A DNA stretch of 64,000 nt from an uncultured Dyadobacter sp. (GCF_946482605.1 NZ_CAMLSE010000010.1:62001-126000), one strand, 5' to 3'; shown: positions 35,544 through 45,909, counted from the first letter of the stretch. Numbers and translations are program-made. Notes: generated by a model not told the origin, from the sequence alone.

Positions 35544-35562
35544 AATGGTCAGAAAACCCGGT

Positions 35563-38500
35563 TTAGAAAATCACACTGATACCTGCATTGTAAACCCTGT
35601 AAACCGGAAAGGCCAGGTAACCGTCCCCCTCAGGGCCAAAGTCGCCCGACTTCATCTTATCCCAGGTGATGAGGTTCTGCCCGCTTACCAGCAAGCGCAC
35701 TTTTTCGGCACGAACCACTTTCGCGAGCGTGGCCGGCAGCGTGTACGACAATTCGACATTCTTCAAGCGGAGGTATGCACGGTTATAGAGATAATAGTCA
35801 CTTGCCTCATGGTTGACGGTCTTTGCCAGCGACAATGCCGGGGAGGTGATCTGCCCTCCTGCCGCATATCGTTCGGCTGTCCAGGCATTGCGATGGAGCG
35901 TTCCGAACACGCCGTCATAATCGGTTTCCCACACACCCGTCCCGCCGTACATCGACGCGTACTTGTCAACGCCCTGGAACAGCAGGCTCAGGTCGAAGTT
36001 CTTATAGGTCAATCCCCCGGAAATGCCGTAGATCACTTTGGGCAGCATACCCGTCCCAACGGGCGCTTTGTCGCGCTCATCGATCTTGCCATCCGCATTC
36101 AGGTCCTGGTAGCGGAGGTCCCCGGGACGGGGCGTACCGAAACTATATGCGAGGCCACTGTTATCGATCTCCTGCTGCGAATTGAAAAATCCATTGCCAT
36201 TGGAATAATCCACCTTATACCCGAACTGCTGTCCGAATGCATATCCTTCTTCCCATTTGCGGTAGGCATAATCCTCGGTCTTACGTGCCTCGTTCCAGCT
36301 AATGATCTTGTTTTCGGCATAGCTCAGCATCAGGCCGGCATGAACGGAAAAATCTCTGCCCCATTGTTTGGAATAACCTACATGGATATCGACTCCTTTA
36401 TTCTCAAAAACTCCTGCATTCAGTTTGGGGTAATTGTCCAGCGGAATACCCTGGTACAGCGGAATCGTCGACAATGCGCCAACCACCATGTTGTCCATGC
36501 GCTCTTTGAACACATCCACCGAAATGCTGAATGCATTTGCGAGGCCCAGGTCAAGACCATAGTTTTGCTTTTTCGACACCTCGGCCCGAATGCCCGGGTT
36601 GCCCACCTGGCCCTCTTCGACCAGATATTGCAGCGAGCCGATCGGCCCTCCGCCTTTCACCGTTACATTATCCAAGTAAGCATACCGCGCCAGTCCACTC
36701 TGGTCGTTGGCGGTTTTACCATAGGAAGCGCGTAGTTTCAGGGCGGTCAGCCATGCATTGTTCTTCAAAAAGCTTTCATTAGAAATAACCCACGCCGCCG
36801 AAACCGCCGGAGTACTCGTATAGCGGACATTTCTCGCATATTGCTCCGATCCTGAATAACCCAGGTCAAACTTCACCAGATAGCGGTTATCAAAGCCATA
36901 AGAAGCCTCAAAACCCGAACTGACCCGGTTGTAAGGCAGCAATGCAGGTGATGAATTGTCGGCCTTTGTCAGGTTTTGGTAAAACATATAGGCCATCGCT
37001 CCCACCCGATGCCTGCCGAAATCACGCTTGTAGTTCGCGGCAATGTTGTAGGTCAAGTGGTAATAGTAGGAATGCGACTTGGAATAGGCGAGCGGCGTAT
37101 TGTTCTGCGCTCCCTTTTTGATAAATGTAAGGGCCGAATCGCCGGTTTGCACCCAGCGTTCATAATCCTGCTTGGTCGCCAGACTGCCCACCGAATTGGT
37201 CTGGTAAGCGAGCGTGCCGGTCAGGTTAAGACCTTTGGTGAGGAAGCCCATATCCAGGTCCAGTCCAAACTGCGACACGATATTGGTGACCGTGTGGCGG
37301 GTGTAGCCCGTACGATTGAGCATACCATATGTGGGCGACTCCACCCGTTCGGTGGTGACGACCTTGCCGCCGGGATCTACCACCTCACCCGACGCATTCA
37401 CGACGGGCAGGGTTACCGGCCCGTAAACCGTAGGCGGGATCTGAAAAATGCTGCGGTACACATCCGCATTGCTCGCACCACCCGGTGTACGCTCACGCTT
37501 GACGTTACCCGCGAGACGAATAAAGGCTTTGAGGTAGCGGTTCAGGCTCATGTCGATATTAGACCTGTAATTGACCCAGATATTATTTGCATTGGGATCA
37601 TACCGCGCCTGGTCGGTTTTGAAATAGCCTCCCTGGTGCATGAAGTTGATATTCGAGAAAAATTGGACCTTATCATTCCCTCCTGTCACATTCACGCCCG
37701 CACGCTGCATAGCCGCGAAATTTTTTAGATACCGATCATACCAGTTGTTGCTGGGATACAAATCGCGGTTCTGGCCGGAGCGGTACCCTTCGATCTGCTG
37801 CGGACTAAAGAGGTAATTGGCTCCCTGTCCGTCGTTGAATGCAGCCTGGTTACGCATTTCCGCATAATCGCCTGAATTGTAAAAGGCGGGTTTGGTAGTC
37901 ACCTGCTGCATCGACTGATCGAACCGCGTCTTGATCTGCAGCGGGCCTTTCCGGCCGCGTTTTGTAGTGATCACAAGGAGCCCGTTCGCCCCCTGAATGC
38001 CGTACAATGCCTGTGTCGACGCGTCTTTCAGCAGGGTAATGGATTCGATTTCGTTGGCGGTAATGTATTCCAATGTCTGATTGCTGTTGTAGGCACAGAT
38101 GATGCCGTCGATGATGACGAGCGGGCCGCTGCCACGGGCAGCCGAGAGCCCGCGTACATACAGGTTGGTGTTTGCCCGCGACAGTTCTGAAAACGTTTCC
38201 TGAGTCGTGAGACCGGACAGGCGTCCTGCCAGGGTTTGAGTCAGGTTAGCCACCGGCGATTTTTCCAGTTCTTCCCCTTTAATGGTCGATACCGCGCCCG
38301 AAAGCTCTCCCCTGAGCTGTGATGTGTAACCCAGTTGTACCACTTCGTCCTTATAATGCGCATCCCGTTCCAGTTTCACTTCCAGCTCCGGCTTGTCCGA
38401 TACCGCGATTTTCTGGTTGCGGTAGCCATACAGCGATAATACGACCGCATGACTTCCATCGTCGATACGTATCGCAAATTCGCCTTTCGCATTGGTAGAA

Positions 38501-38649
38501 GTGCCGTTTTGCCCGTTTTCGGAATGGATGACCACCCCGGCCAGAGGCTGCCCCGCATTGTCGCGCACTACGCCGTTGATCGTCCCATCCTGCGCCTGCA
38601 ACTGTCCTCCAAACGCCCCGATCAGGAGCATCATCAGCAGGCGTTTCAT
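35563..38649 (-). CDS. SusC/RagA family TonB-dependent transporter (second pair)
   Basis: The 1028-residue product has a signal peptide (residues 1-20), a CarboxypepD_reg-like domain (GTINGVVRDNAGQPLAGVVI), a TonB plug containing SALYGIQGANGLLVITTKRG-type residues near 190-210, and a large beta-barrel ending in AGISVIF with terminal Phe. Unlike the first SusC of the locus it has no STN domain, so it is not expected to signal to FecR. The ATG at 38649 directly precedes the signal peptide, and the longer frame overlaps the upstream susD stop. It imports oligosaccharides together with the SusD encoded 19 nt downstream. Confidence 0.94.
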   Translation of the reverse strand: MKRLLMMLLIGAFGGQLQAQDGTINGVVRDNAGQPLAGVVIHSENGQNGTSTNAKGEFAIRIDDGSHAVVLSLYGYRNQKIAVSDKPELEVKLERDAHYKDEVVQLGYTSQLRGELSGAVSTIKGEELEKSPVANLTQTLAGRLSGLTTQETFSELSRANTNLYVRGLSAARGSGPLVIIDGIICAYNSNQTLEYITANEIESITLLKDASTQALYGIQGANGLLVITTKRGRKGPLQIKTRFDQSMQQVTTKPAFYNSGDYAEMRNQAAFNDGQGANYLFSPQQIEGYRSGQNRDLYPSNNWYDRYLKNFAAMQRAGVNVTGGNDKVQFFSNINFMHQGGYFKTDQARYDPNANNIWVNYRSNIDMSLNRYLKAFIRLAGNVKRERTPGGASNADVYRSIFQIPPTVYGPVTLPVVNASGEVVDPGGKVVTTERVESPTYGMLNRTGYTRHTVTNIVSQFGLDLDMGFLTKGLNLTGTLAYQTNSVGSLATKQDYERWVQTGDSALTFIKKGAQNNTPLAYSKSHSYYYHLTYNIAANYKRDFGRHRVGAMAYMFYQNLTKADNSSPALLPYNRVSSGFEASYGFDNRYLVKFDLGYSGSEQYARNVRYTSTPAVSAAWVISNESFLKNNAWLTALKLRASYGKTANDQSGLARYAYLDNVTVKGGGPIGSLQYLVEEGQVGNPGIRAEVSKKQNYGLDLGLANAFSISVDVFKERMDNMVVGALSTIPLYQGIPLDNYPKLNAGVFENKGVDIHVGYSKQWGRDFSVHAGLMLSYAENKIISWNEARKTEDYAYRKWEEGYAFGQQFGYKVDYSNGNGFFNSQQEIDNSGLAYSFGTPRPGDLRYQDLNADGKIDERDKAPVGTGMLPKVIYGISGGLTYKNFDLSLLFQGVDKYASMYGGTGVWETDYDGVFGTLHRNAWTAERYAAGGQITSPALSLAKTVNHEASDYYLYNRAYLRLKNVELSYTLPATLAKVVRAEKVRLLVSGQNLITWDKMKSGDFGPEGDGYLAFPVYRVYNAGISVIF

Positions 38650-38707
38650 TTTCAATTGGATAAAATCTATCATATCGATGATCGTCTGAATCTTGAAAGT
38701 ATGTTTT

Positions 38708-40606
38708 CTACCAGCCCTTGTTCTGCCAGTCGGCACCGGTAATGGAGCGCAGCCGGTTGGCTTCATTCAGCGGAATAGGCACCCAAAGGAATTTATTCGC
38801 GTAATTCTTACGCTCGGTCGCGCGCACGGTCCGGCGGGCATAGACGAAAGAGCCGTCGGCATTACGGGTAATTTCCATAGCCGTCACCCAGCGATCGGTC
38901 GGAGCGAGATCGTCCGTCGGTTTCGACCAGCGTCTCAGGTCGAAATAGCGGTTTTCCTCCATGGCCAATTCCACGCGGCGTTCTGCGCGAATGCGTTTGA
39001 TCAGGTCGGTTTTGGATAATGATGCAGGCAATGCAGGCATTCCCGCGCGGGCACGGATCTCGTTCACAGCCTTGACGGCATCTGCCGCCTGCCCGGCCTC
39101 GGCTGCCGCTTCGGCAAGGTTCAGGATCACTTCGCCAAGCCTGAAAAGCTTCCAGTTGGCACCGGCAATGGGATTGTCACCGCCCGAGTTGGGATGCAGG
39201 AATTTCCGTTCGTAATAACCCGTGCGGGTCGCTTTGCGCGTGCTGGGATGAATGCCGGTCTGAGGCTCATTCTTGTACGTGGCGATGGTGCGCGTCCGGT
39301 TACCGATCGGCGCGGGGTAATTTTCAAACGATTCCGGCGCTTCCGCAAAATTCCACATTGCCTTTCGTTTGGAACCGTTGTAATAAATGGATGCATAAAA
39401 ACGAGGATCGCGGTTGGCATAAGGATTCTTTGGATCGTAGGTTTTGTTGGCTGCATTGTAATTGGGCTGCAAATGCTGCTCATCCAGGTAGGGCTTGTCG
39501 AGGTCGAGCACAGGCAGGCCGTCTTTGGTTTCGTAAGCATCTACCAGTTCCTGTGTAGGACAGGTACCCGACTTGTAGCCATCCTGTGAACCAATGCCGT
39601 CGATATTCCAGATATTACCCTGGTTTTCCCGGCTCTGGTAAATCGTTTCACGGTCCACCGGATTGGGCGCATACTTCATGGCTTGAGTGAAATACTCATT
39701 GTACAGGGCGGTCTTCTCGTTTTTATCCGGTCCCAGGAATGCAACGTCGGAGAGATAGGTCTGCGGCAGGTTCACTTTGTTATAAAGCTCATAGCCATTT
39801 GTGCGCAGGTTTTCCAGGGAAGTTTTATTAACCTGATAGGCCTCCTGCCAATGGTCCTGTCCGGCATTGTTCAGGGGACTCGCGGCAAACAGGATCATTT
39901 TGGACTTGATCGCTTCGGCCAGCGCCTTGTTGACCCTGCCGCCTTCGCTATCGGTGGTAATGCGCCAGGGTAGTTCGGGCGTGTTCAATGCCACATCGCA
40001 ATCCTCCATGATGAACTTGACCACCTCGTAATAGCTGGCTTTGGTTACCTTCGAAAAGTCCTGCTGGAAATCATAGGGCTCTCTTTCTATGGGGAGCACT
40101 GCTCCGAACCATTTCAGCAGCTCGGCATAATAGTAGCCCCGGAGCAAATGCGCCTCCGCCTTCCACCGCGCACGGTCCGCCGGGTTTCGCACCGTCGCTT
40201 TATCGATCCGGCTGATAAAAATGGTACAGTTCCGGATCGCACTCCAGTAACGCGCCCAGTAATCGCCATTGCCGCCTTCCGCACTGATATTCGTAACCGG
40301 ATGATTGCCGGCGGAGGCATCGCCATTGTACATCCGCCCCGACATGATCCACGATTCCGCCTCGGCGTCGGTATCCCACGATTCATCACTCCAGTTCACC
40401 GGACCCCGGCTCCAGAAGAAGTAACGCGTCCCTTTAACCGGGATATTGGCATAACAGCTGTTGAGGAATGCGCCGGTTTTGTCGTTATCGGCGAAGATTT
40501 CATCCATCGTTAACTTCCCGTCCGGCGCCATGTCGAGCACATCCTTGCAGGACGTCATGACGAAAACCGACAGAATCCATGTATAAAGTAAATTTTTCAG
40601 TTTCAT
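38708..40606 (-). CDS. RagB/SusD family outer-membrane glycan-binding lipoprotein (first pair)
   Basis: The 632-residue protein carries a lipobox ending MTSC (Cys20) and the conserved LDMAPDGKLTMDEIFADNDKTGAFLNSCY start. AHLLRGYYYAELLKWFGAVLP near residue 143 and RRVELAMEENRYFDLRRWS near 562 are SusD hallmarks. It ends DWQNKGW, like its paralogue. It lies 8 nt after susC of the first pair, consistent with translational coupling of a SusCD complex. The two SusDs of this locus share the same N-terminal signature but differ clearly, which suggests binding of different oligomer forms. Confidence 0.95.
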   Translation of the reverse strand: MKLKNLLYTWILSVFVMTSCKDVLDMAPDGKLTMDEIFADNDKTGAFLNSCYANIPVKGTRYFFWSRGPVNWSDESWDTDAEAESWIMSGRMYNGDASAGNHPVTNISAEGGNGDYWARYWSAIRNCTIFISRIDKATVRNPADRARWKAEAHLLRGYYYAELLKWFGAVLPIEREPYDFQQDFSKVTKASYYEVVKFIMEDCDVALNTPELPWRITTDSEGGRVNKALAEAIKSKMILFAASPLNNAGQDHWQEAYQVNKTSLENLRTNGYELYNKVNLPQTYLSDVAFLGPDKNEKTALYNEYFTQAMKYAPNPVDRETIYQSRENQGNIWNIDGIGSQDGYKSGTCPTQELVDAYETKDGLPVLDLDKPYLDEQHLQPNYNAANKTYDPKNPYANRDPRFYASIYYNGSKRKAMWNFAEAPESFENYPAPIGNRTRTIATYKNEPQTGIHPSTRKATRTGYYERKFLHPNSGGDNPIAGANWKLFRLGEVILNLAEAAAEAGQAADAVKAVNEIRARAGMPALPASLSKTDLIKRIRAERRVELAMEENRYFDLRRWSKPTDDLAPTDRWVTAMEITRNADGSFVYARRTVRATERKNYANKFLWVPIPLNEANRLRSITGADWQNKGW

Positions 40607-40614
40607 AGCCGCCG

Positions 40615-43600
40615 TTAGAAAGTGATGTTCAAACCGAAATTGGCCATTTTAGTGACCGGATAACCCAGCGAGCTGTCGTTCTCAGGATCGAGGTGCCCCA
40701 TTTTGAGATGGTCCCAGGTGAAGTAGTTCTGGGCACTCACATACACCCGCATCTTGCTCACACCGACGGCTTTCAATGCTCCCGCAGGTAACGTGTAGCC
40801 CAGCACCAGGTTTTTTAACCGCGTGAATGACCGGTTCATGACAAAAAAATCGTTGGCCGTGTGGTTGGTATTGCTATGGGTACTGAGGGCGGGATAAGTG
40901 ATTTTTTCACCTGCTGCATAGCGCTCCGGCGTCCAGGCTGTTTTGTGATAATCGAAATAGGTACCGCGGATAATGTACTCATAAACACCCTGCTGTGCGT
41001 AATTACTGGTGTATTTGCCCACGCCCTGAAAAAAGGTGGTCAGGTCAAACCCCTTGTATTCGAAGGTCAGCGAGAGGCCGTAAATGACGCGCGGGATGTT
41101 GGAGTAACCGATCGGGGCCTGGTCTTTATCGTCCACGACACCGTCCTTGTTCAAATCGATATATCGGAAATCGCCTACCCGTGGTTCGCCAAAGCCGTAG
41201 GTGGTATTTTTGAGATAGCCGTCGAGCTCTTCCTTGGAATTGAAATAGCCATTCCCATTGCTGTAATCGATCTTGTAGCCCCACGACTGGTTCAACGAAA
41301 AGCCGGTCGAACGGTTGCGGTAAGCATAGGACTCATCCCGCACCGATTCATCGAGGAACTTCACGGTGTTGTGGTTATAGCCATAATTTCCTGAAACGAT
41401 CAGGCGAAAATCCTTCGAGAACGCCTTGTTGTAGGTCAGTTCCAGCTCATAACCCTTATTGTCGATAAGCCCCATATTCACCTTCGGAATACTGCCCAGC
41501 GGCACACCCTGAAACTCCGGCACTGTTCCGCGCGAGATGAGAATGTTGCTGCGGCGCTCTTTGAAAACATCCAGCGTCAGGTTCAGGTCTCTCATAATCT
41601 GCAAATCCAGGCCGTAGTTTTGCTTTTTAGCGATTTCCCAGGTGATATCAGGGTTCCCGAGCAGGCCCTGGTTGACGGTCTGCCCCAAACCCAGGCTACC
41701 CAGCGGCCCGTCCCCGCCCATGGTGATGTTGCTTTGGTATAAAAACCGCGCACTACCCATTTTGTCGTTACCTACCTTACCATAGGAAGCCCTCAGTTTC
41801 AGATTGGTGATGTAGCGGTTATTTTTCAGAAAGTGTTCGTTGCTGATGATCCAGCCTGCGGAGAATGCAGGAAAAAAGCCGTAACGGTGCCCCGGTGCAA
41901 ATTGTTCGGAGCCATTATAACCCATGTTGACCTCCGCCAGGTAACGCTCGTCGTACCCGTAGGTAGCGCGGGCGGCCACACCCAGCACGTTGAACGGGAT
42001 CTCTCCGCTGGTGGACTCCCAGGTGTCGCGCTGGCCGAGGATCATACCCGTCACATCGTGTTTCCCGCCAAACAGGCGCTGGTAGTTAAGCGAACCCTGC
42101 ATGTTGATGTTGTAGCGGGAATCGGCACCTTTGGTCAGTGAAAGCAACGTCTCGTCCGAACGCTTGATCGCATAGCTGAGCTCGTCCTTCACCGGATCTA
42201 CCTCGGCCAGGTACAGTCTCTCCGACTTCCTGCCCTGCATGGCCGTGGTCGAGCGGGAATCATAGGAAAGCATTCCCTTGATGCTCAACCCTTTTGTGAT
42301 GGTATTCCCCAGGTCCCATTCCATCCCGAACGATGCATTCAGATTGGAACGGACTTCATTGCGGTAACCCATCCGGTTCATGATCTCGAATGCAGAGCGG
42401 TCCATGTAGCCCGGGTCGACGATCTGTCCCGGCGCGACGCCGAAACCGTCGATCGTGGTAGGTCCCGGCGTGATCGGCAGGATGGTCTGCGCCTGATAAA
42501 TGAGGTCGCTCATCATCCAGCCGGTGTCGTTATTGCCATAAAGCCAGGCAGCGGGCATATTCACCTGTTCGATGTAACTGCCGATGTTCAAAAAGGATTT
42601 CAGGGAGTTGGTTACCTTGTAATCGAGGTTTGCACGGAAGCTGTAACGGTCCATTTTGGCGGAAGGGTCGTAGCCCAGCACCGATTTAGGCTGGGTATTG
42701 AGGTTCCCGCCCTGGTGCAGATAGCCGCCATTGACAAAATAGGAAACCTTGTCGGTGCCACCATTCACATTCATGTTCACGCGCGTCTGCGGCGAGTAGC
42801 GCGAAATGTATTCCCGGTAATAGTCGTGATCCGGATACATGTATTTCCTGACCATGGCTTTGCGGGCATAATCCGGGTCGTTCGGATCCAGACCAGCCAA
42901 CGGATTGGCATACTTGGCCATCAGCTCCGCGGAGAATGGCAATGTTGTGATGCCGTCGTTTTTAGAAGCTTCGTTGCGCAACGCCATATATTCCAATGAA
43001 TGCAGGCGCTCCGGCTCCCGGGGGAACGACGAAAAGCTCTGTTCCGCGTTGATGGTCAGCTCGTTTTTACCGGCCGTTCCGCGCTTGGTCGTGATCAGGA
43101 TGACGCCGTTCGCTCCTCTCACCCCAAAAACCGCGGTCGCGGAAGCGTCTTTGAGAATGGAAATGGTTGCCACCTCATTGGCATCCAGCGTGCGGATGTT
43201 GTCGCGGGGTACGCCGTCGATCAGGATCAGCGGGCTCCGGCCATTGGTGGTGGCTGCTCCACGCAGGTACATGGTCGCATCATCGCGTCCCGGCTGGCCC
43301 CCACCCGATTGAATGGAGGTCAGGCCCGGTAAGCGCCCCGACAAAGAGTTGGCCAAGCTTGCTGATGAACTCTGCTGTAATACTTCCGACGTGACCGACG
43401 CCACCGCGCCTGTCACTGATACCTTTTTCTGCTGCCCGAAACCCACCACCACCACTTCTTCCAATGCTTTTTCATCGACTTTCAGCGTAATATCCAGGTT
43501 GGTGGCACTGCCGGTCCGGATCTCCTGACTGATGTATCCTACAAAGCTGAATATCAGAATGTCATTATCCTCCGGCACCGAAAGCTGATAATTACCGTCG

Positions 43601-44115
43601 ATGTTGGTAGATGTGCCCAGTGTGGTGCCCTTCACAACAACGCTCGCGCCGGGGATAGGCTCCCCTTTTTCATCGGTTACCTTCCCCGTGATTTCGCGAT
43701 CGGTTTCGGCAGGAGCTGCCTTTTCAGCGGGTTCCGTTTGCAACGACGCCTTTTTCTCCGCCATTTTCCGCAGCAGGATTGTCCTTTTCGAAACCTTGTA
43801 CTCGATACCCAATGGCCCCAGCAGCGTTTCGAGTACCGTGTCGAGTCGCTGGTTCTGGCTTTCGAGTGTAACCTTGCGCTCGGCGTGGATCACCTCGGCG
43901 CTGTAAATGAAGCGAACCTTGGTCTGGCTCTCGATCTTTTCAAGCACTTTATCCATTTCCATATCATTAACGGATATAGATATACGCTGACTTAAAATTT
44001 CCTGTGCACGCAGGTCTTTGGCAAGGGAGAGCTGCATACAGAGCCCCCAGAGCAGACACGGGACAATGCTGATTTTCATGATCCGTCCAATGATCGTCAT
44101 GTAATTTTTTCCCAT
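40615..44115 (-). CDS. SusC/RagA family TonB-dependent transporter with N-terminal STN signalling domain (first pair)
   Basis: The 1166-residue protein has a signal peptide (to about residue 38), then an STN domain (RISISVNDMEMDKVLEKI to KRTILLRK, about residues 42-117). A CarboxypepD_reg-like domain (GKVTDEKGEPIPGASVVVKG), a TonB plug (ATAVFGVRGANGVILITTKRG, about 330-350) and a beta-barrel ending FGLNITF follow. The STN domain is the part that contacts a FecR-type anti-sigma factor, and fecR and fecI genes lie directly upstream. This indicates substrate-sensing cell-surface signalling that controls the locus. SusD follows after 8 nt. Confidence 0.95.
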   Translation of the reverse strand: MGKNYMTIIGRIMKISIVPCLLWGLCMQLSLAKDLRAQEILSQRISISVNDMEMDKVLEKIESQTKVRFIYSAEVIHAERKVTLESQNQRLDTVLETLLGPLGIEYKVSKRTILLRKMAEKKASLQTEPAEKAAPAETDREITGKVTDEKGEPIPGASVVVKGTTLGTSTNIDGNYQLSVPEDNDILIFSFVGYISQEIRTGSATNLDITLKVDEKALEEVVVVGFGQQKKVSVTGAVASVTSEVLQQSSSASLANSLSGRLPGLTSIQSGGGQPGRDDATMYLRGAATTNGRSPLILIDGVPRDNIRTLDANEVATISILKDASATAVFGVRGANGVILITTKRGTAGKNELTINAEQSFSSFPREPERLHSLEYMALRNEASKNDGITTLPFSAELMAKYANPLAGLDPNDPDYARKAMVRKYMYPDHDYYREYISRYSPQTRVNMNVNGGTDKVSYFVNGGYLHQGGNLNTQPKSVLGYDPSAKMDRYSFRANLDYKVTNSLKSFLNIGSYIEQVNMPAAWLYGNNDTGWMMSDLIYQAQTILPITPGPTTIDGFGVAPGQIVDPGYMDRSAFEIMNRMGYRNEVRSNLNASFGMEWDLGNTITKGLSIKGMLSYDSRSTTAMQGRKSERLYLAEVDPVKDELSYAIKRSDETLLSLTKGADSRYNINMQGSLNYQRLFGGKHDVTGMILGQRDTWESTSGEIPFNVLGVAARATYGYDERYLAEVNMGYNGSEQFAPGHRYGFFPAFSAGWIISNEHFLKNNRYITNLKLRASYGKVGNDKMGSARFLYQSNITMGGDGPLGSLGLGQTVNQGLLGNPDITWEIAKKQNYGLDLQIMRDLNLTLDVFKERRSNILISRGTVPEFQGVPLGSIPKVNMGLIDNKGYELELTYNKAFSKDFRLIVSGNYGYNHNTVKFLDESVRDESYAYRNRSTGFSLNQSWGYKIDYSNGNGYFNSKEELDGYLKNTTYGFGEPRVGDFRYIDLNKDGVVDDKDQAPIGYSNIPRVIYGLSLTFEYKGFDLTTFFQGVGKYTSNYAQQGVYEYIIRGTYFDYHKTAWTPERYAAGEKITYPALSTHSNTNHTANDFFVMNRSFTRLKNLVLGYTLPAGALKAVGVSKMRVYVSAQNYFTWDHLKMGHLDPENDSSLGYPVTKMANFGLNITF

Positions 44116-44137
44116 ATGTAAAAAGGTTTAATAAAAG

Positions 44138-45223
44138 CTATTCACAGCCCTGCGACGTGACCGCTATCACGCCGTCATGCGTTTCGTACCGCGCATTCAC
44201 AACTGCGCAGATGAGGTCGAGCTTCTCGCCGACCGGCTCGTCGCTCAGCCTTGCGGTGAGCGTGCAATGCGCAATGGCCTTCTGATCAAACTGGATGTCG
44301 ATCCCGTAAGCCTCTTCCAGGACCGCAAAGACTTCACTCAGCGGTGTCCGCTTGAATTCCAGAGCCTGACTTTCCGCCGTAATGTTCAACAATGCTGGTC
44401 GCTGAACGGTTTTTGTAATCATACTCAGGCTCTTGCGGTTAAAAGTGACCTGTTCGTTCGGTTTGAGGAGGAGTTTCGGAGCTACACCTCGGCTCGGCTG
44501 ATTGTCATCCTTCCGCGCGGACACTTCTACGAGTCCCGTCTTCACGACGAGCTCCACATCCTCGTCCCCCTCGTTGGCCTTGATACTGAAACTAGTGCCT
44601 TTCACCTTGGTAACCATGGTTCCCGCAAACACAAAAAAAGGCTGTGCCGGGTTCTTGACGACCTCAAAAAATGCTTCGCCGCTCATGGTCACCTCTCGCC
44701 TATCCTTGTCAAATACAGCCGGATAGGCAATACGCGCATTCTTTTTAAGCACGACCGAGCTGCCGTCGGGGAGATTTACCAGCCGAACGGCGTCGCCGCC
44801 GTTAATGACTTCCAGCATTTCGGGCTTACCGAAGTCGATCATGCCAGCTACCTCTGTCCGCAGTTTTATCAGGCTTTGCTCCTGACGCATTAGACCCAAT
44901 GCTAGACCCACCATCAGAAGCACCATCGCAGCCATTTTAAGCCAATTGCTGCGCCACCAGGGTAACCGCCGGGTGGCAGGTTCATCGGGGATAGCATTCA
45001 GGATCTCCTCCACCCGCGACCTGACTTCGGTTTCGGAAAGCGCTTCCTGATGCCCACGGACGGCCAGAAGGATTTCTTTCGCATGGTCCATCGGGCCGAG
45101 CAGCGTGGGATTTTCCTGCCGGAGGCGGTTCCAGAATTCGTCCCGCTCATGATGGTACACCCACCGCTGAAAGGCCGGATCTTCCACCCAATCCTGAACC
45201 TGGAAGTCATTATAACTATTCAT
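44138..45223 (-). CDS. FecR family anti-sigma factor
   Basis: The 361-residue inner-membrane protein has a cytosolic N-terminal region (about 1-85), one membrane helix near residues 90-108 (KMAAMVLLMVGLALGLM) and a periplasmic FecR domain. That domain contains DGSSVVLKKNARIAYP near 153 and GEAFFEVVKNPAQPFFVFAG near 177. A DUF4974-type domain at the C-terminus (PLSEVFAVLEEAYGIDIQFD) would meet the STN domain of SusC. It would hold or activate the ECF sigma factor encoded 86 nt upstream depending on substrate binding. Length and gene order fit FecI-FecR-SusC signalling loci. Confidence 0.95.
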   Translation of the reverse strand: MNSYNDFQVQDWVEDPAFQRWVYHHERDEFWNRLRQENPTLLGPMDHAKEILLAVRGHQEALSETEVRSRVEEILNAIPDEPATRRLPWWRSNWLKMAAMVLLMVGLALGLMRQEQSLIKLRTEVAGMIDFGKPEMLEVINGGDAVRLVNLPDGSSVVLKKNARIAYPAVFDKDRREVTMSGEAFFEVVKNPAQPFFVFAGTMVTKVKGTSFSIKANEGDEDVELVVKTGLVEVSARKDDNQPSRGVAPKLLLKPNEQVTFNRKSLSMITKTVQRPALLNITAESQALEFKRTPLSEVFAVLEEAYGIDIQFDQKAIAHCTLTARLSDEPVGEKLDLICAVVNARYETHDGVIAVTSQGCE

Positions 45224-45309
45224 GGATTTTATTTCACTGTTTGCTTTGATACGATGAGTATGCCGTCAGCAAATAGTACCCATGAGGTGCGAAGAATTTT
45301 TATGTTTTT

Positions 45310-45909
45310 TTAATACCAGGTTACATCGGAAAGCAGAGCCATGAAAATCGCGGCCTGCTGCCAGTACTCGCGCAGTTTGGCAATCCCGTATTGCAGGTAG
45401 TTGGCGACGGCCTGCCGCTGCAAACCCATGACGGTTGCGATTTCTTCGTAGGAAAGGTTTTCGTAATATTTGAGGTAGAGGGCTTCTTTCTGGCGTTTGG
45501 GGAGGGAGTCGATAGCTTGCTTCAGCCGGTGGCTCGTGAGTTGGTCGGTTTCCTGGATGATCCAATCCGATTCCGGGGATACATCATCCTCCACATCGTC
45601 GTCGCGAATGTCGGAGAAAAAGGATTGCTTGCGGACCCGCCGGATGAGGTTGTTTCTGAGGGACTGAAACAGGTAGGGTTTGATGGTGCCGATGTGCGAT
45701 AGCGAATGCCTTTTCTCCCAAATTTCAAGAAAAAGATCTTGCAGGCAGTCTTTGATCAGGTCGCGGTCGCTGGTGAAGCGCGTTCCGTAGTGGTAGAGGG
45801 CGGCGTAATTGCGCTCGGTAATTTCTCCGAAGGCGCTTTTATCCCCCGCACAAAACTGCTGCCAGCGTGTGATCAGATAGGTTTCTGATAAACTTTCTGA
45901 ATTTTTCAC
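45310..45909 (-). CDS. FecI-type ECF sigma factor
   Basis: The 199-residue protein has sigma region 2 (ALYHYGTRFTSDRDLIKDCLQDLFLEIWEKR, about residues 31-61) and region 4 (LPKRQKEALYLKYYENLSYEEIATVMG, about 139-165, followed by the helix-turn-helix). Its start codon appears to be GTG (45907-45909). No ATG lies near the expected N-terminus. It begins the minus-strand run of 11 genes ending with the epimerase, and most likely transcribes susC and downstream genes once FecR relays the SusC signal. The 118-bp region upstream (45910-46027) contains its promoter, which I could not define. Confidence 0.93.
   Translation of the reverse strand: MKNSESLSETYLITRWQQFCAGDKSAFGEITERNYAALYHYGTRFTSDRDLIKDCLQDLFLEIWEKRHSLSHIGTIKPYLFQSLRNNLIRRVRKQSFFSDIRDDDVEDDVSPESDWIIQETDQLTSHRLKQAIDSLPKRQKEALYLKYYENLSYEEIATVMGLQRQAVANYLQYGIAKLREYWQQAAIFMALLSDVTWY

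Noticed and set aside
35449..36735. 428-codon open frame on the plus strand
   Set aside because: It lies opposite a susC gene with clear family domains. Its translation is Arg/Ile/His-rich, without domains or a start context. It is a shadow of the GC-rich minus-strand gene.
38650..38766. 39-codon N-terminal extension of the second SusC
   Set aside because: It overlaps the end of the upstream susD gene and lacks signal-peptide character. The signal peptide begins at 38649.
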